A stretch of 64,000 nucleotides of DNA from positions 70,859,720 through 70,923,719 of the forward strand of contig NC_089788.1 in the NCBI RefSeq assembly GCF_040412425.1, in the 5' to 3' direction. Of this stretch, positions 20,801 through 34,900 are shown one piece after another (the first letter of the stretch is position 1; each line of letters opens with the position of its first letter). The notes beneath the pieces are model-generated. The model did not search any database. It saw nothing but the letters and a program-made list of their open reading frames with translations, and had not been told where the DNA came from. The stretch is from Macrobrachium rosenbergii. Lineage: Eukaryota; Arthropoda; Malacostraca; Decapoda; Palaemonidae. Made by a program: the position numbers and the translations under genes.

Positions 20801-23800
20801 TACTTGAATCAAAACATTTTTTTTTTAATGCTTTCTCAGGAGATGGTAAACAACTTTTGTTGTTATGGTATACTTTTGTTTGTTCATATGAATTGCAAAC
20901 TTCTTCTTTTGCTGTATGCCTAAAGGGATGGTAGTGGCTTAGCAGCTGTTTATTAAATTGCTGCTGAATTGAGCTTAGTGTTGGTCAGATGACTTGCGAG
21001 ACCAAGGTTGCTTAGGAGAATGTCACAACTTTATCTAGTGCTTTTAAGCTGCCTTACATCACTTTCATTGTTTAAGAGTCTAAAGTTGAATAGATATGTA
21101 AGGTTCTGTTGTGTTTGAGTACAGCATCATCTTTATCATTAAAATACATTCTCATTTTTTTGTTGGAAATATAGTACAAGTATATGGTTAGTTGTGTTTG
21201 TGTGTTGGCGAGTCCCAATGTTTTGAAATGGCGGATGATTTGTTCTACAGCATTAGGAGACGTTAATGTGCATTATATTCATCAACATTATGGAATGTGA
21301 TAAGGTATTTCTCTAATTAGACTTCATAAGAGTCGGAGTGAGTGATATTTGCATTTTTATCGTGAATCCTTCATTGTAGAGATTTGTCTCGAATATGTGT
21401 GATTGTGTATCTATTGTGGCTGGGCTGTAATAATGAACCAATTGTAAGGCCTGTGTATGTTTGTATGATATAAAACAACTTGGTCATGTTGCATCATTTG
21501 GAATTTCTCAGTTCATACAGTATTATCCCTGTAACATATTGCCTGTGGTCTATTGCAGCTGTGTGTAGAAGTCAGTTTTTTCATGCCTCAGTGCTCAGAA
21601 TAGAGTTTAACAGTGGTGTCTTGGAATGCACCAGCACTTTTGACCATCAAGGGAAAGTACCCATTCTTTATAGTCAAGAAAGACTCAGGTTTTAGATTTT
21701 GGGACAGTTCAGTTGTGGTCTGATAACCCTCCCAATTGACCATATTTGGGAGTGTCAATTTTATGATGCCTCTCAAGTTCTCTGCAGCTGCCATATTTCA
21801 GGAAGTGCTTGAAGGACAGTGCATACTTGGTCAGCATTGGATCAGGACAGACACTAGGTGGTTAGGATGAGAAAGACATGCACGCAAGATGTGATTTGGT
21901 GGAAGGGTATGGGTCACTTTCAGCTGGGAATATACTTAGTAGCACTAAACCCTGAAGTTCAACATTGGCAGCCTGCTAGGGAACTCTCCTAATGGCATTA
22001 AGGTATTGGTAACAATTAGAAAGGTCTACCTTCAAAGTCCATCTAATATGAGGCAGTATCCCGAATGATGAAGAAATCCATAGTCATTTATTCCACAATG
22101 ATCTGGAATGCCAAGGGGATGAGTGTATAAGTCAAATACGTGTAACCAGTTCAGAGGAGGGAAATTTATGTGGTGCTCTTGTTGCCATGAAAAATGCCAC
22201 AATCCAGTGCTGAGTTTGTTCCATTTTAATTTGTTACTGTCAGATGCATAATTCTATAGTTAGTCATTATAATGGATTATGGGTTTACAGATGGCAAACA
22301 ATCACTGCACAGGAATGGGTACATTCAGTTGAATCATAGAAGTTGTGGCTTTAGCTGCTTTTTTGGCATCTACGATAGAATTTTTAGGTCTCCCCTACTA
22401 TCTACCCACAGCTATGCTTGTTGAATCATGGTCTTGTATTTAGTACATGCTTTGTCTGCCACTACCAGAAGTGTAGGCATTAGTAAAAGTAAGAGGTTTG
22501 TATGTATGAAACAAAGATTATTTTAAACTTTGTTTTTCATTTTCCTTTTTTGTAGTTTTTATTGTGAATAAGAGTGGTGTAGTCGTGTTAGTACTTTGAA
22601 CTCAACCAGGTTTTTCTTGAGTTTTTTCTTTTGTAAGTGCAGCTAAATTGAAGTTTATAGCTTTAGTAATGAAAGAATGTGACAGTTGTAGTCGATGATT
22701 TAACCCATAACAGAGTATAGTTCCTCATTTTGTTGTTGTTGGGCGTGCGGTTTGTTTAGTTTTAGTCTGTCCATGCTTCTATGGCTATCAGTATAATTAC
22801 AGTTTGCTTTTTTCAGCCCTTATTCATTTTGAAGACAAAATGTTAAACTAAAGGACATGTAGTAAAATATTTTGTAGTTAGTGTATAAAATACTATTTGT
22901 AAATATGTATTAAAAAAAAAACTTCCTCAGCGGAATACCATTATATAACCTGATCATGCATTGCACAAAAATCCCAGATACCTGATTTCAGTGCAGATGA
23001 AAAAGGATCAGCTGCCTCTGGTATATTAGTGTACGAGCACAAGGTCTCTCAGGTTCCTTGTAGTTAAAGGGAACACCTTTTGTGTAGTCGTATTCAGCTG
23101 CAAAGGAGCTGCAGCATTGGGAGGTGGCACTTTGGTTTAAGTACTGGGTTTTAATTAAAAAAAAAAAATTGTTCCACCACAAAACCCATTATTTTACATA
23201 GCCCAAGTAACAATATTTGAGGGGGCACCCTGACATGGTGAAGGAACCTGAAAAAACCTAAGGAACCCCTTGGAAAGGGAGATGAAGATCCCAAACCCTT
23301 ACAGAGAACTGGGGCAAGAGCTGGACTGGAACCATTTCAGATAACTGAAGAATGTAATGTATGGCCGAGAGATACCAAACTGCATGTGTACCAGCCTCTC
23401 TCTAATGTATTATGGAGGCTGACCATGAGAAAACTTTATGGCTAGTAAAAAGCAACTTAAAACAACTAAGGAGAGGACAATCCTCTCAACCACAAGCTTG
23501 TCCTACTACAACTTCAGTACATCTTTGTTTGCAAAAGTGGCCTGGTGTTTCATAGCACCAGTAAAAACACTGTCAACCTCAACTAGTAGCAAATGCATAC
23601 TGTACAGGCATGTGAATGTACTTAGCAAAACATACTATACGGGCATTTGATCTTTATGTAGAGGTGGGCAATGAAGGTTAGTAGTTGGATGCAGATGCTC
23701 AGCAAATTTGGTATGTTGAGGTGTGGCAAGCTGGCAAGTGTAAGTTCATGAGAGAGCTGTCACAGGCATGACTAGATAGCATGGATGATGACAGAATTGT

Positions 23801-26800
23801 GCTTTTGAGGCAGGTAAAAAGTAGATGCAGATGCTTGGCTGTCCTTGAAGTTCTCCACAAGTGCTGTAGCTGAGATGCTTCTTCATGGAGATTACAGACA
23901 TGAAGCTAGATGTACCTGTGGTCAAGTACTGGGTGAAGTAACTTATTAGAACAATGAAGATTTGCCAAACTAGGGGGGAAAGCAGGACTGCAGTACAAGA
24001 GGAAGGCAAAAGTAGGAACGAAGCTGATGACATGCAAGCAAGGGGGTTGTTGACTGTAGGCACGCATGTCACTTACAGAGTGCATGACACCCCAAAGATT
24101 GTGAGCAGAAAAGGTCAGAGACAGGAGCCTTGGCAGAGCACAAAGATATGTGACAGGCAGCAGGAGCAACAGGAAGCAGGAGTAATAGGACAGAGAATGA
24201 ACTGGTGAAAAGAATGAAGTTGGAAACAAAAAAAAGCAGCCAAATTGGGAAACTTTTGATGGAAATTCCCACAGACCCCTGAAGAGCAGTGGGAATTACA
24301 AGGTGATGTCTGAACCTAAGCTTGCATAAGCAAGAACGGAAGACCCACAGAGATGGTAAACATCTGCATTGGTGAACAAAAGTAGTAAAAGTGCTTACAG
24401 TACAGAGGAAGTTTCATTGATTCACTTAAAATTTTGTCATTGTGTTAATATTGTGGAGAGGAAGAAAAAATGGTATGTAGTACTTAAAAAGTAAAGATTG
24501 AAATCAAATGAAAAGTGGAAATGACTTTAAACACTGGGGACCTGAGGGACCTTTTGCACATGCACTAACCACCAGTGTCAGCTAATCTTTTTTTTCTATT
24601 GCTGTAGAATGAGGTGCCTGGGATTTTTAGCACCCCAAGAATTAAATTGACTGGTTCATGACAAATGTAATTTACAAAGACAAATGGTTTTCCAGTACTG
24701 TACCTGTATTATAATTCATCATAAAAATCTATTGAAATGTAAATATACATAATATTGAACATTATGCTAAAATCCTTCCAACTAAAAGGAAGAAATCTGA
24801 AGCACTGTTATGCTTTATACAAGATATATAATGCTTTGACAGTGGTTATTGTTGCATTTTGCCACATATTTTAAAAACATTTGTTTAATTACTCAATTCA
24901 TTTGTAAGAATTATGCTTCCCATTCTCATTGTTAAATTTCTACTATGGAAAAATACTTGAAAGCTAAAAAAGTTGGTTGTGAATGGGGACTATTGTTTAC
25001 TCATTGTTGCAATTGATCAGTAGGTATTTGATTTCACATATCCAAATCTTCCCTTGAAGTAAGAACTTGTTGCTGACAGTAATTGATTACAAGACTGTAC
25101 TGCACCGAAGTAGATAATTATATCAGTTGTCTTCTGTGATCATAATCTTTGATTTGACTTCTCCAAAAAGTTTTCAGTTTTTGCAGGAATAGAGAACCAC
25201 TTGCAAGGGTTGGTGTCAAGTGTGTGTGTGTAGAATTCACCAAGGTGCATTAAGAGTAGGAGTGGAAGCAGACTATGTCATGTGTTATTTATTGCCATAT
25301 GGAATCCAATAACATTACCTCGGGCTGACAGGTTACTAGAATGTTATGATTCGAAGATGTTCAGGATTGTTTATGTCCAAAGACAGGCAAAATAAATGTA
25401 CATCTTATTTTGTTCACGGCTGGTTAGACATAATGTCTGTGTTCAGATTAGTGTCGTTTTCAGGACAGGTAACTGGTTGAGTTTTGTTCTACCGGTTTGT
25501 AGTGGTCCATTGAATTTTGATGGCCCCAAACCAATGTCTGTTTTGTTGGTGGTCAAGTATCTTCTAGTCGCCGTTTGTGCCATTACAGCCTTTCTGCATT
25601 ATGATCTAGCTGTATTTCAGTAACTGAAGATACAGTAAGTGGTTGAGCACAAGACTGTATTACGGGACTTAAGCAGCAAGCATTTTTAACTCCTCTGTGG
25701 GGATGGCTTAGTAATATTTGTGTCTCCTCTTTTTCTTTGTATGGCTCAAAGGAGGGAAGATCACTATGGAATTGGAACTGCTATAAAAATTAAGTGACTA
25801 TCTTTTCAAGAGTGATCTTTGTTGGTGATCATTACTACTATCTTTCATTTCCAGAAAGCTGACAATGCTATTGCAGATATTATTCTTCCCAGATTATGAA
25901 CAAACTATAAAGTACATTTCTAATTAAATAAATGAAATTGACATCAGGAGAACCACCATATGGAGCTTCATCTAGGATTACAGTATCCATTTATAGGATT
26001 ATTTCTTTTTAAGAGTTTCAGCTCGGAAGTAGCAACTAGTCACATGGCCAACAGACTACACGGTACAGGGTCAATTAGCCCACTCAAATTGCACATGATG
26101 GATTAGGCACATGATATTTTAAGAGCTTTCAGAATTGTGGTGTGGGTGCTAGAGAGACAAAGCCAATCAAGATAATGATCCTTTGATCCATGTAAAATCT
26201 TAGTCGTGCAGCCATATCTGATGGTATTCAGAATATATCTCTATATGACGCATACTAACTTTTCATGTTCCAAGGTGTGAGTTGTAAAGAAAAAATAACT
26301 AACTTAAAGTATGGGGTAATGGGACTAATTTTCTCTTGTCAGCTTACCTCTACCATGTTTGCTAATTAATCTTTAATTGAATCTTGTTTATTTTTATTTA
26401 GTATTTATGCTTTTGGGTACTGAATAATTATAATGTATTTGTGTTGTTTTTTCAATATGTATGCATAGAAGTAAAGTGCACTTGAAGAAATGGATGTAAA
26501 ATACATTTTAATGTATTTCCATGTAGAATGTAAATTGAGAGTTTCACTTACGTTGAGTATTTCATTAATAAAATGGTTTGTGTTCACTTTCAGCCAAAAA
26601 TGTTGGTTTTACTGCATTCGACATGTCAGGACAAGGTCGTTATCGTAGTCTTTGGGAGCATTATTATCATGATTGTGAAGGTGTAATCTTTGTCGTCGAT
26701 TCAAGTGATAAACTTCGCCTTGTTGTTGCAAAAGATGAATTGGATATGTTACTGCAACATCCAGAGGTAAGATTAATTTATGAAATTCTCCTTTATTTCA

Positions 26801-28679
26801 TAAAATCATTGATGAAGCTTTTAATGTCATGCATTACGTATAGTAGACCACATCTTTTAGTTATACAATGATAATGTATGCTTTTTTCAACTTGATTTAA
26901 AAGACGTAATTAGTGATACAGTATTGTTGTAGCATAACATTGTCAGTAGCCTTGTGGTTACCGTAGTGCTTTGAGACACTTTTGAGCAAAGTTAGAATGT
27001 TATGTAAGTTACCTTACCATCCTGTATACAGTGATACCTTGACCTACGAGTTTAATTCGTTCTGTGACCAAGCTTGTAGATCAAATCGAATGGAAATGCT
27101 ATTAATCCGTTCCAGCCTCCTAAAAACACACCAGTTTTTTTTGGCTACATGTTTTTAAATAAGAAAAATATACTTTATAAATAACAAATAATGTATAGAA
27201 AAATAATAATAGTACATAATAAAAGAGGTTGTCAAGAAATAAACTGGTTTTATTAAGTTGGATTTTAATATTAAGCGACAAACCTTGGGTTTTTAAGTGT
27301 TGCCCTGGTAACAAACCTAAACTGGTTTTCTCACCTCCTAATAGTGAACCCTCACTCGGAGGGGGAATTCTTCTGGGGTGCGAAGGGAGATTGCCTTAAA
27401 AATTGCATATGCATAAAAATCTCTCTTCTCTTATCTGAGAGAGAGAGAGAGAGAGAAACAAAAATACAACTCAAACACTAGTGACAGTACGTACACAAAC
27501 AAGCTACTAGCTTTGTGATTGGCTACTCCCAGCCCTTCCAGCCAATAGCATGCTGTCAGTGAATTATGTTTACATCAGTAAAATAATTACAAATATCAGG
27601 ACAGTTTTTTAATACATTACATATTGCAATGATCGTAGATTAATATTGAGGGATTTTACTTTAACATTTTATTGATATTTTGTTGTGTTTACATAAATAT
27701 TAATATTTGAAAATTAGTAAATCTTTTTTACCGTAAAAATGTATTTAGTACCCAGCCTGGTGGCATAACTTCTGATTTTTTATGAATATTTTTGAAAAGT
27801 GCTGCCCGTAGCTCAGATCTCAGCTTGCATCTTAAAGCAAAAAATCACCGAGCAACGGCTCATATCTCAAAAAACTCATACGTTGGTTCACTCGTATGTC
27901 ACGGTATTACTGTAGCCAGTTCATTCTGAAATCTTAACTGTTGGGATTGCTGAAACTGTATTGAGAAAAGACATTATGTACAGTACTAGAACTGTGGCAC
28001 TAAATTAAGGTAAATTGTTTAAAAACAAATTTGTTATTGCAAAGTGCATAGGGGAATAGTCCTTGCTTAGCCTATGCTAGGCTATCCCAACCTACCTACT
28101 GCATACACATGCAGGTTTAGTCTGTAAATTAATAAAAATCTCTCTAGCATCACTTCAGCTTAGTAGGGTCTCAGGCATGCTCAATGGGACTTTCTTATTT
28201 CAAGATATGAAGTTGTCGTTACTGGATACATTTGGTTCTGAGTAAGGTTATGCATGATTATGTTCATTATAAAAAAAAATGTTCACATTTGGATGATTTT
28301 CTTTAATTTCCATTCTTTGTAAGGGTCTTCTGCTGTTATCTTTATTGCTAGAACTTGTCACATGAACTTAAAAGTTTTAGTCAATAAATCTGTTTTTGGG
28401 TTTAAAGATGTTGGATTCAGGTAAAACCATCTACTTTCTTCATTGTTATTACAGATGCGCCATCGTCGGCTGCCTATCCTATTCTTTGCTAACAAGATGG
28501 ACGTACGTGATGCTGTTAGTAGTGTGAAGGTATCCGCAGCTTTAGGTTTAGAACGAATTACTGACAAGCCATGGCATATCACTGCTTCAAATGCTATTAC
28601 AGGTGAAGGGTTACATGAAGGGGTTGAATGGCTCACCAACCAGATTAAAGAAAATGTCGGCAACAACAACAGACGTTAG
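17672..28679 (+). CDS. ARL6: ADP-ribosylation factor-like protein 6 (BBS3), three coding exons
   Basis: ARL6 is an ARF-family small GTPase. In its GTP form it binds membranes and recruits the BBSome coat that sorts cargo at cilia. The joined exons (17672-17849, 26594-26766, 28455-28679) encode 191 residues, close to the 186 of the human protein, and align almost end to end with it. The ATG has a strong context (GACCATGG) and opens [15 protein letters not shown], an amphipathic N-terminal helix with Gly2. G1 is GLDNSGKS (24-31), the effector Thr is T50 in PTVGF, G3 is DMSGQG (69-74), G4 is NKMD (130-133) and G5 includes TAS (160-162). The motif [13 protein letters not shown] is diagnostic for ARL6 rather than other ARLs. 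Residue 31 is Ser where human has Thr. The C-terminus is longer and basic. All introns are GT-AG with matching phases. It converges with UBA3. Confidence 0.96.
17850..26593 (+). other. ARL6 intron 1
   Basis: An 8.7-kb intron with donor GTATAG and acceptor TTTCAG. It is AT-rich. The stretch 23220-24400 is richer in purines and GC and may be an old interspersed repeat, but I cannot name it. A short motif with CTCAGGAGAKGGTAAACA occurs twice (about 20674 and 20836). No exon-like conserved sequence was seen. Confidence 0.7.
26594..26766 (+). CDS. ARL6: ARL6 coding exon 2 (residues 60-117)
   Basis: It follows acceptor TTTCAG and ends CCAGAG before GTAAGA. It encodes switch II ([16 protein letters not shown]) and the strand FVVDSSD. 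It takes two bases of codon 60 and ends in phase 0. Confidence 0.96.
26767..28454 (+). other. ARL6 intron 2
   Basis: Donor GTAAGA, acceptor TTACAG. More than half of it is the TIR-bearing element at 27027-27914; the rest is AT-rich with no coding signal. Confidence 0.8.
27027..27914. mobile_element. Tc1/mariner-like MITE in ARL6 intron 2
   Basis: The left end TACAGTGATACCTTGACC and the reverse complement of the right end TACAGTAATACCGTGACA are imperfect TIRs that continue through TACGAGT. Both ends carry TA, consistent with a TA target duplication. The 888-bp interior has a GA microsatellite (about 27437-27458) and no transposase frame, so it is non-autonomous. The superfamily is inferred from the TA ends. 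Confidence 0.75.
28455..28679 (+). CDS. ARL6: ARL6 coding exon 3 (residues 118-191 and stop)
   Basis: It follows acceptor TTACAG in phase 0 and encodes [15 protein letters not shown] with the G4 motif, the G5 region and the C-terminal helix. It ends NNNRR and TAG at 28677-28679. Confidence 0.96.
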   Translation: MRHRRLPILFFANKMDVRDAVSSVKVSAALGLERITDKPWHITASNAITGEGLHEGVEWLTNQIKENVGNNNRR

Positions 28680-28955
28680 AATGTTCTGTGATCAAGTAGC
28701 CTTAATCTGATTTTGCATAGTCTGCAGACGTGATAATATTTAGCCTTCGTGCTTGACTTCCTTCGTCAAAGTTTTGAACTTCAGCCAAATGAAAATGTGT
28801 ATTGAACAAAGCATCAGCATTATTTCTTTATCATTCAGTCATCTGCGGTACATTATGAATTATTCATCAGAGATCATGTTCTTGTTTACAGATGGTATTT
28901 ATGGCTTAACTTGGTCTCGAAATACTGTTCAATAAATCAGGTTTGGTAGACAGAC
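28680..28955 (+). terminator. ARL6: ARL6 3' UTR and candidate polyadenylation signal
   Basis: The first AATAAA after the stop is at 28931-28936, about 250 bases downstream. Further hexamers occur near 30158, 34661 and 34799, so longer isoforms are possible. Confidence 0.5.
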
Positions 28956-31900
28956 TTATCTGCCGTTTTGTAAGTAATGTGTTACTTGTTTTGTCCCTTT
29001 CTTAGGTGATAAATAAGTCTTCATCAAGGGTTCAGTTTTCTATGACTATTTAGTGAGTGTTCCCTCTGGATCACCAGGTTTGTATAAGGTTCAGCAATTT
29101 TCTATTTTCATATTAAACATTAATGTTGCATTTGATTTCCTTTTTCTGTTATATATTTCATTCCATGCTGATTGTAAATTCTCTCTCTCTAAAAGGGGAT
29201 TAGTAAGACTGAATCAAAAGGAAATTATGCCGTATAAGTAACCCAGAAAAGTGATCCACCATTGGGCTAATATTAATGGATACAGTATTGTTAAACAGAA
29301 TTCAATTTTAATATTTAAGTTTAAACTTCCAAGATTGCAGTACACGATACGAACATACGAAATATTTTATGAAGTTTGATTTGTTTAATGCATGGAATGC
29401 AAGGTCAGATTCATCTGTGATCTTACATGTTCTGATGCCAGATAATCATAAAATCTGGAAGATTAGGAGGCATTTTCCCTGATAGACAACTATACTGCTG
29501 TGGATTTCATGGGATTTAAGATCATCCATCATATATTAATGTTCAGTATTTTAAGAAATTCGAAACAGCAGTAATAACGGCATAGTTTGCTGTGAAAAAT
29601 ATGGGAAATTCAAGTAATTTTGAGTGTGGTTTTCACCATGATGTTTTTCATCATCTTTTCATCTTTAATCAGCAAGTAATTTTTGCCAACGCGCGTGTGT
29701 TTCATATAAACCTTCCAAACATTTACCGCACTTATATTTAAACATTTGATCATGGTTAACAAACCAAAGCCTGAAAATTATGCATATAACAAATGGAAGA
29801 GTAGTTAAACAGTAGGTGAGACTTGATACATCAGAGAAGCCTGTATTTTCCCCTGTCAAGCACTGTCATCTTTCGATTTTTCAATTTTAGGAGACATGTT
29901 AATAAATACTTCTCTATATCTTATTTTCTGTGCTAAGTTGTTCTGGGCTTCAATTCTCTTTCATTCCGAAACAGAACACAAAATAGCTGACTACCCTTTT
30001 ACACACTATATCTTTTCCCTAACTGATATATTTTCATCCTGCATAAATGCAGAACAGATTTTTACTTGTCATTTTAATGAAATACCGTTTTTCACAAATT
30101 TTGAAACAGTGAGAGGGAAAGATTGAAATTGTTGTACCAGTTGCCAACTTCAAATAAATAAAGCTGCTGGTACTTAGTTAATGAAAAAGATGCATTTTCA
30201 CTCCTGAGTATTACAAAAATTATACTTTAACACTAAAGAAATAAGCCTTTCTCTTGGAGTTACATGTGCTTGATGTAAATTTCTGGTGTCAGTGAGAATC
30301 AAAGAGTGAGTGTTTGACAGGGTTGGGAGGACTCACATGCTGGCTAACTGTTTTGCTTATAGTAAACAGCTTGATCACTTGATGTGATACCGCTGAAACA
30401 AATTTTGTATTTTTGGGATCTTTGTGGGTCTAATACATTTTACCTGAATTGACACCAAAGTTTAAAGTTTAGATGTTGAGGTCTTAGATCCAGCATTTTG
30501 ATTATCTGAAGTCCGTTGTTGTACCTGTCAGTTTGTAATTTTGTTTTATAATTTTAACAAATTGAGTGTGTTGCATGTATGCTACTGGTGTTATATTTTT
30601 TATAACTTAAGTTTTTCATGAAATTAATGTCATCTTATTCTTCTCGAATTTATTAAAGATCAAGATATTTCCGTATGACAAAAGTATGTTGGTAATTTTG
30701 TATTTTACAATTGAAGTACTAATCCTGAGCAGCATTTATGCATGCTAATTGTGGCCATACAGTATCCTGATGGGTAGGCTGTGAAATATACATGGATACT
30801 TTTTAACGGAACTGCAGCTGACTTTAACTGCAGTGTTGAAGTCAGCTATAAATGCTTATATCCAAGAAGGGTTGGCTGAAATTTCTGTTGTATTAATAGT
30901 GCATAAAATATCATGCTGCTAATGTGCATTATCTTTTTATTGAAATGCTGTGAAAGGAAATACAAGTTCTTTTATTTGTGACAGGGTTTTTGTATTTTGG
31001 GCAACTCATATACATATCATAGAAAGCAGCCATGCCTTTGAATTCACGTAATGTGCTATGGGCTTTAGTAAGAAATTTTATGCTTGTTGCCCAATATTTG
31101 ACAAGGTTTGATCTTGTGTCAACGTAACTTTCTGTATTGGTTACGTATGTGCAGTTTTCCCTCATGCTTGTTTTAATGTGATACATACATCAGAAAGTCA
31201 ATTTTTTATGTAAACTTGATGCATTACATGTCAGATTTTGATATGTATATGAATTTTTAGGTATAAGATGATGATCTTGAATTGTGTGTCGCTTCAATTT
31301 AATTTTAATTATTTCAGTTGTTTTCACAACTGATAAAAAATAGTTTCTGTTAGGACCAAAATGACTGTTTCAAAGAAACTGCTTGTGTAAGGCAGCTTAA
31401 AAAATTGTCTAGTAACACTTCACTATTTTATTAATGCTTGTTAATATATTTTACCCCTAGTCCTGTCATTATGCTGTACCTGATTTTGTTGCCATTGTAT
31501 TTGTGATGAATTTTAATTTTACCATTTTTAAGACAGTGAATTTAAATCCATACTAGTCATTATCAGTGATCTTATTTTAAGCAATACACTTTTAAGTGAA
31601 GTAAATATTATAGTACTAGTTATTTCATGGACAGTACTAACAAATTGCAAAACATTTGTGTCTTTAAAACTATTTGATCTCATGCATTGTTCAACCTGAA
31701 TACTGTACTGTATTATTTACAAAACCCATATTGAAGTAGGTATTCAGGTGCTGAATGTAATTTCTAAACATCCACTCTCAAGATATAAGCTAAAGCAGCT
31801 TTTCAGTGAGGCGTGTAGTATTTTGAGCACATTATTTTTATTTATCTCAAGAATTGAGAGTACAGTGAATTTGATGAATGAAACTCTTTCCTTTGGTTTA

Positions 31901-34900
31901 TCAGATCTGGAGGTATTTTGTATTATTATTATTGTTATCCTTTTTGGCATAAAACAAGTTGCTTAAATTATAAATGGGGTATTCAAGGAAATCTGGCTTC
32001 ATGAAAGACCTAAGCAGCATTTTTAGTGAAAGCAAATGGTAGAAAAAACATGGCAAGTTATATAGAAATATTACCCCATAGATATGTTAAGAGTTTAATA
32101 TTCTTTAGACAGTAATACTTGTCATACAATAAATATACTGTACATTGATTTGCCACTATTACTGGAGCTTTATAAAGTAAATCTATTGGCAAAATTGTAG
32201 AGACAATCAAACAGATGGCTTCTTTGCTTGCATGCAGCATCATATCTACTTTTAAGAATCTAGCCTGCAGTTTAGGTGAAACTATAATTATAGAAAAGCC
32301 ATTTTAAGAGAGAATCCAGTAAATTGTTGCTGCTGAATAGTTGAACCTTCATTTAAAAGAAGTTCAAACATAAGCTTATGAGTTTTTTTTTTCCATTAAG
32401 AAAAAACTAGCTTGAGTGTAATAGCATTTCAAGTAATGTCTTAAAACTTTAGTGTAGTCTGTAAATTTTATCATAACCTGAATTTAAATTTCACCGTTGG
32501 TTAAAGGGAAAATAGTTTCTTTAGAGTTTGTACTTTCATGTTCACACTTATCACTTCAACTACAAAAAGAAGAAAAAACAAAAAATTGTTCTTGTGAGAG
32601 AACTGGTCTCACTTAAGTTCAGAACATTTCCAGCCAGTTGTCCTGTTGATATGAAAACTGATTGATTAATCATGTCATTGGTAGATTTTTACACAAAAAG
32701 AAAAATGGTTTAATAATTTGAATGTTCGTTTACCAGTGGAATGCTTTCCAGGTTTCCTGTATTGCAGGCATGGTATGCAAGTATATCCTTTATGAAAATT
32801 ATTATTGATCCTGATTGTCATTGTAAATTACTTTAAAACCTCTACTGAATCTTTATTATGTATTATTTATCAGGTATTAAGTTTGGAAGTTATTTTTTAT
32901 TAACAGTAAGTTCCAATAAGATATACTGTAGTATGAACAACAATATAGTGTTATAAATTTCCAGGTTTCCAGTTGTAAACTGTCGTCCTTTTCAGAAGAA
33001 ATGGAAATTCAGTACAGTATCTATATATTCTTCTTGTGTTTTATAGTTGTTCACTTGTTTTACACTTGTATGGAATTGGTAGGTTCATAGCCAGTGTCTT
33101 GGCATATGTAGGGTTGTATGGATAATTACCAGTTGGAGGATTACCACCTAACGTGTACCTTCTGGCTGGAGGTAGTATCAAGGGTTCTTTGATGTACTCC
33201 TTTGGCTGCAGGTGTATCGTTTTTGCCTTTAGCTGTCAAACGTCTTTAACTTCCTCGTAATCCAATTTTTGTCTCATTCAACCCTTTGAGATTCCTGGGG
33301 CTCAGAGATAATGTTACTTATACATATTGTTTTAAATTTATTTTTCAAGACATCCTGGTTTGGTATAAATTAAGCTGAATAACTGCCCTTTTTGTTATTG
33401 TTTAAAAATATTTGCAAGTAACAAGGTCAGAATGCCACAAAGTAGCTGAGAACAGTTCATAAATGTATAGAGAAAAGGTACAGTACCTTGAATTTACGAA
33501 CTTTTTTGCATTGAAAAAGTATGATTAATTTTCTTTCCAGTGATACATATTTTATTGCTATTCATGGCAGTTATTATTTATGAAATGCAGTGAAAAATAA
33601 GGAAAACTAGCGAGACTTTTTATTAGAACTAGTTTAGTGATCATTCGCTTTTAAGGGAGATGGAATTTAACAATCACTCAGTGCTGTCTAGGCATTATTG
33701 TGGTACTTTATTTTAAAGTCTTTTGTAATTTTCTGTGTATTTTCTACAGATATCTTCAGAATCTCAAGGGATGAAAATTGCTTGACATCCTTAATTTAAT
33801 TCTACAAAATTTTTCTGTCATTACTGTCAGCTGGAATTAAGCGTATAGAAAATTTACCACTGAAATGGTTTTTCAGAAAGAGGTAGTTTTTTAATAATTG
33901 TCAAGACACTGATGAAAGAAATAATGGGTATACCAGCAGAATTTGTACTCATAAGTGTTTGTGTGTTGGCAAACCATATTTTTAATTGGCAGTTACATAA
34001 CCCATTTACTGTTTTAGAAATATTAAGTTTAAAATTTTCAATAAATGATTATCCTTATATAATTAAATGTTAGTAGAAATTTTAAATAGAAATTTTTTAA
34101 AATATTGCATTTAAGGTAATTATTACAACTACAGGTACAAATATACATTTCAGTACCTGGGGTGTTTTGTTACTATTATAAATTAGTTTAACAGTGAGAC
34201 CTCTGAGTCACATTTATATACTGTAATCTCATAGGTTGTACCTGAAGGATTTATTCTTAAATAAGAGGCAAAACTTTGAGCAAGGTAAAGTTAAAGAAGT
34301 TTCACAACTAGGGTGGAAGAGACTGTTGGTAAAATTCAGATGAGACTGACAGCAACTGCAAAAAGAAATTTTGTATAAACTATTGTGCCATGCTTTGAGT
34401 GGTAACCCCTGCAGTGGGCTGAGGAGGTTTGACTTTCCATGTTACTACATGAGTTTTTCACAACTCATTTACCATATTATTGCATGTATGCTTACATTAT
34501 CAATTTATTAGGTGTTTATTGTGTTCTCTGTTCTGCTAAAGTCCTGGAAGTGTTGAATACAGAGAGTGTCTATTTTTCAATGCTAAAAGTATCAAGAGTT
34601 CAATTGTATAATACCTCTCTGACTTAAGAATTGATGGTATTATTTCCATATTTACTGAATAAACTTTCCCATTTACTCAGTGATGACATTGTGTGATGTG
34701 TGTTTAAACTAGTCCGTCCACTTATATCCGTCCATGAAACAAAAACCAATAGAAGTTATTTTGATATTTTTTGTAATTTATTTTTTGTGAAATTGCACAA
34801 ATAAAATGAATTGATATTTTGAAACTGTAATTTCATTAACCATATTTGCCAGTATTTGGACTTATGAATCTCTGACAATATTAAGGTTAGGCAACTTTGT

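Noticed and set aside
23746..24272. Overlapping frames of about 100 codons on both strands
   Set aside because: They are biased by a purine-rich stretch inside ARL6 intron 1 and show no domain.
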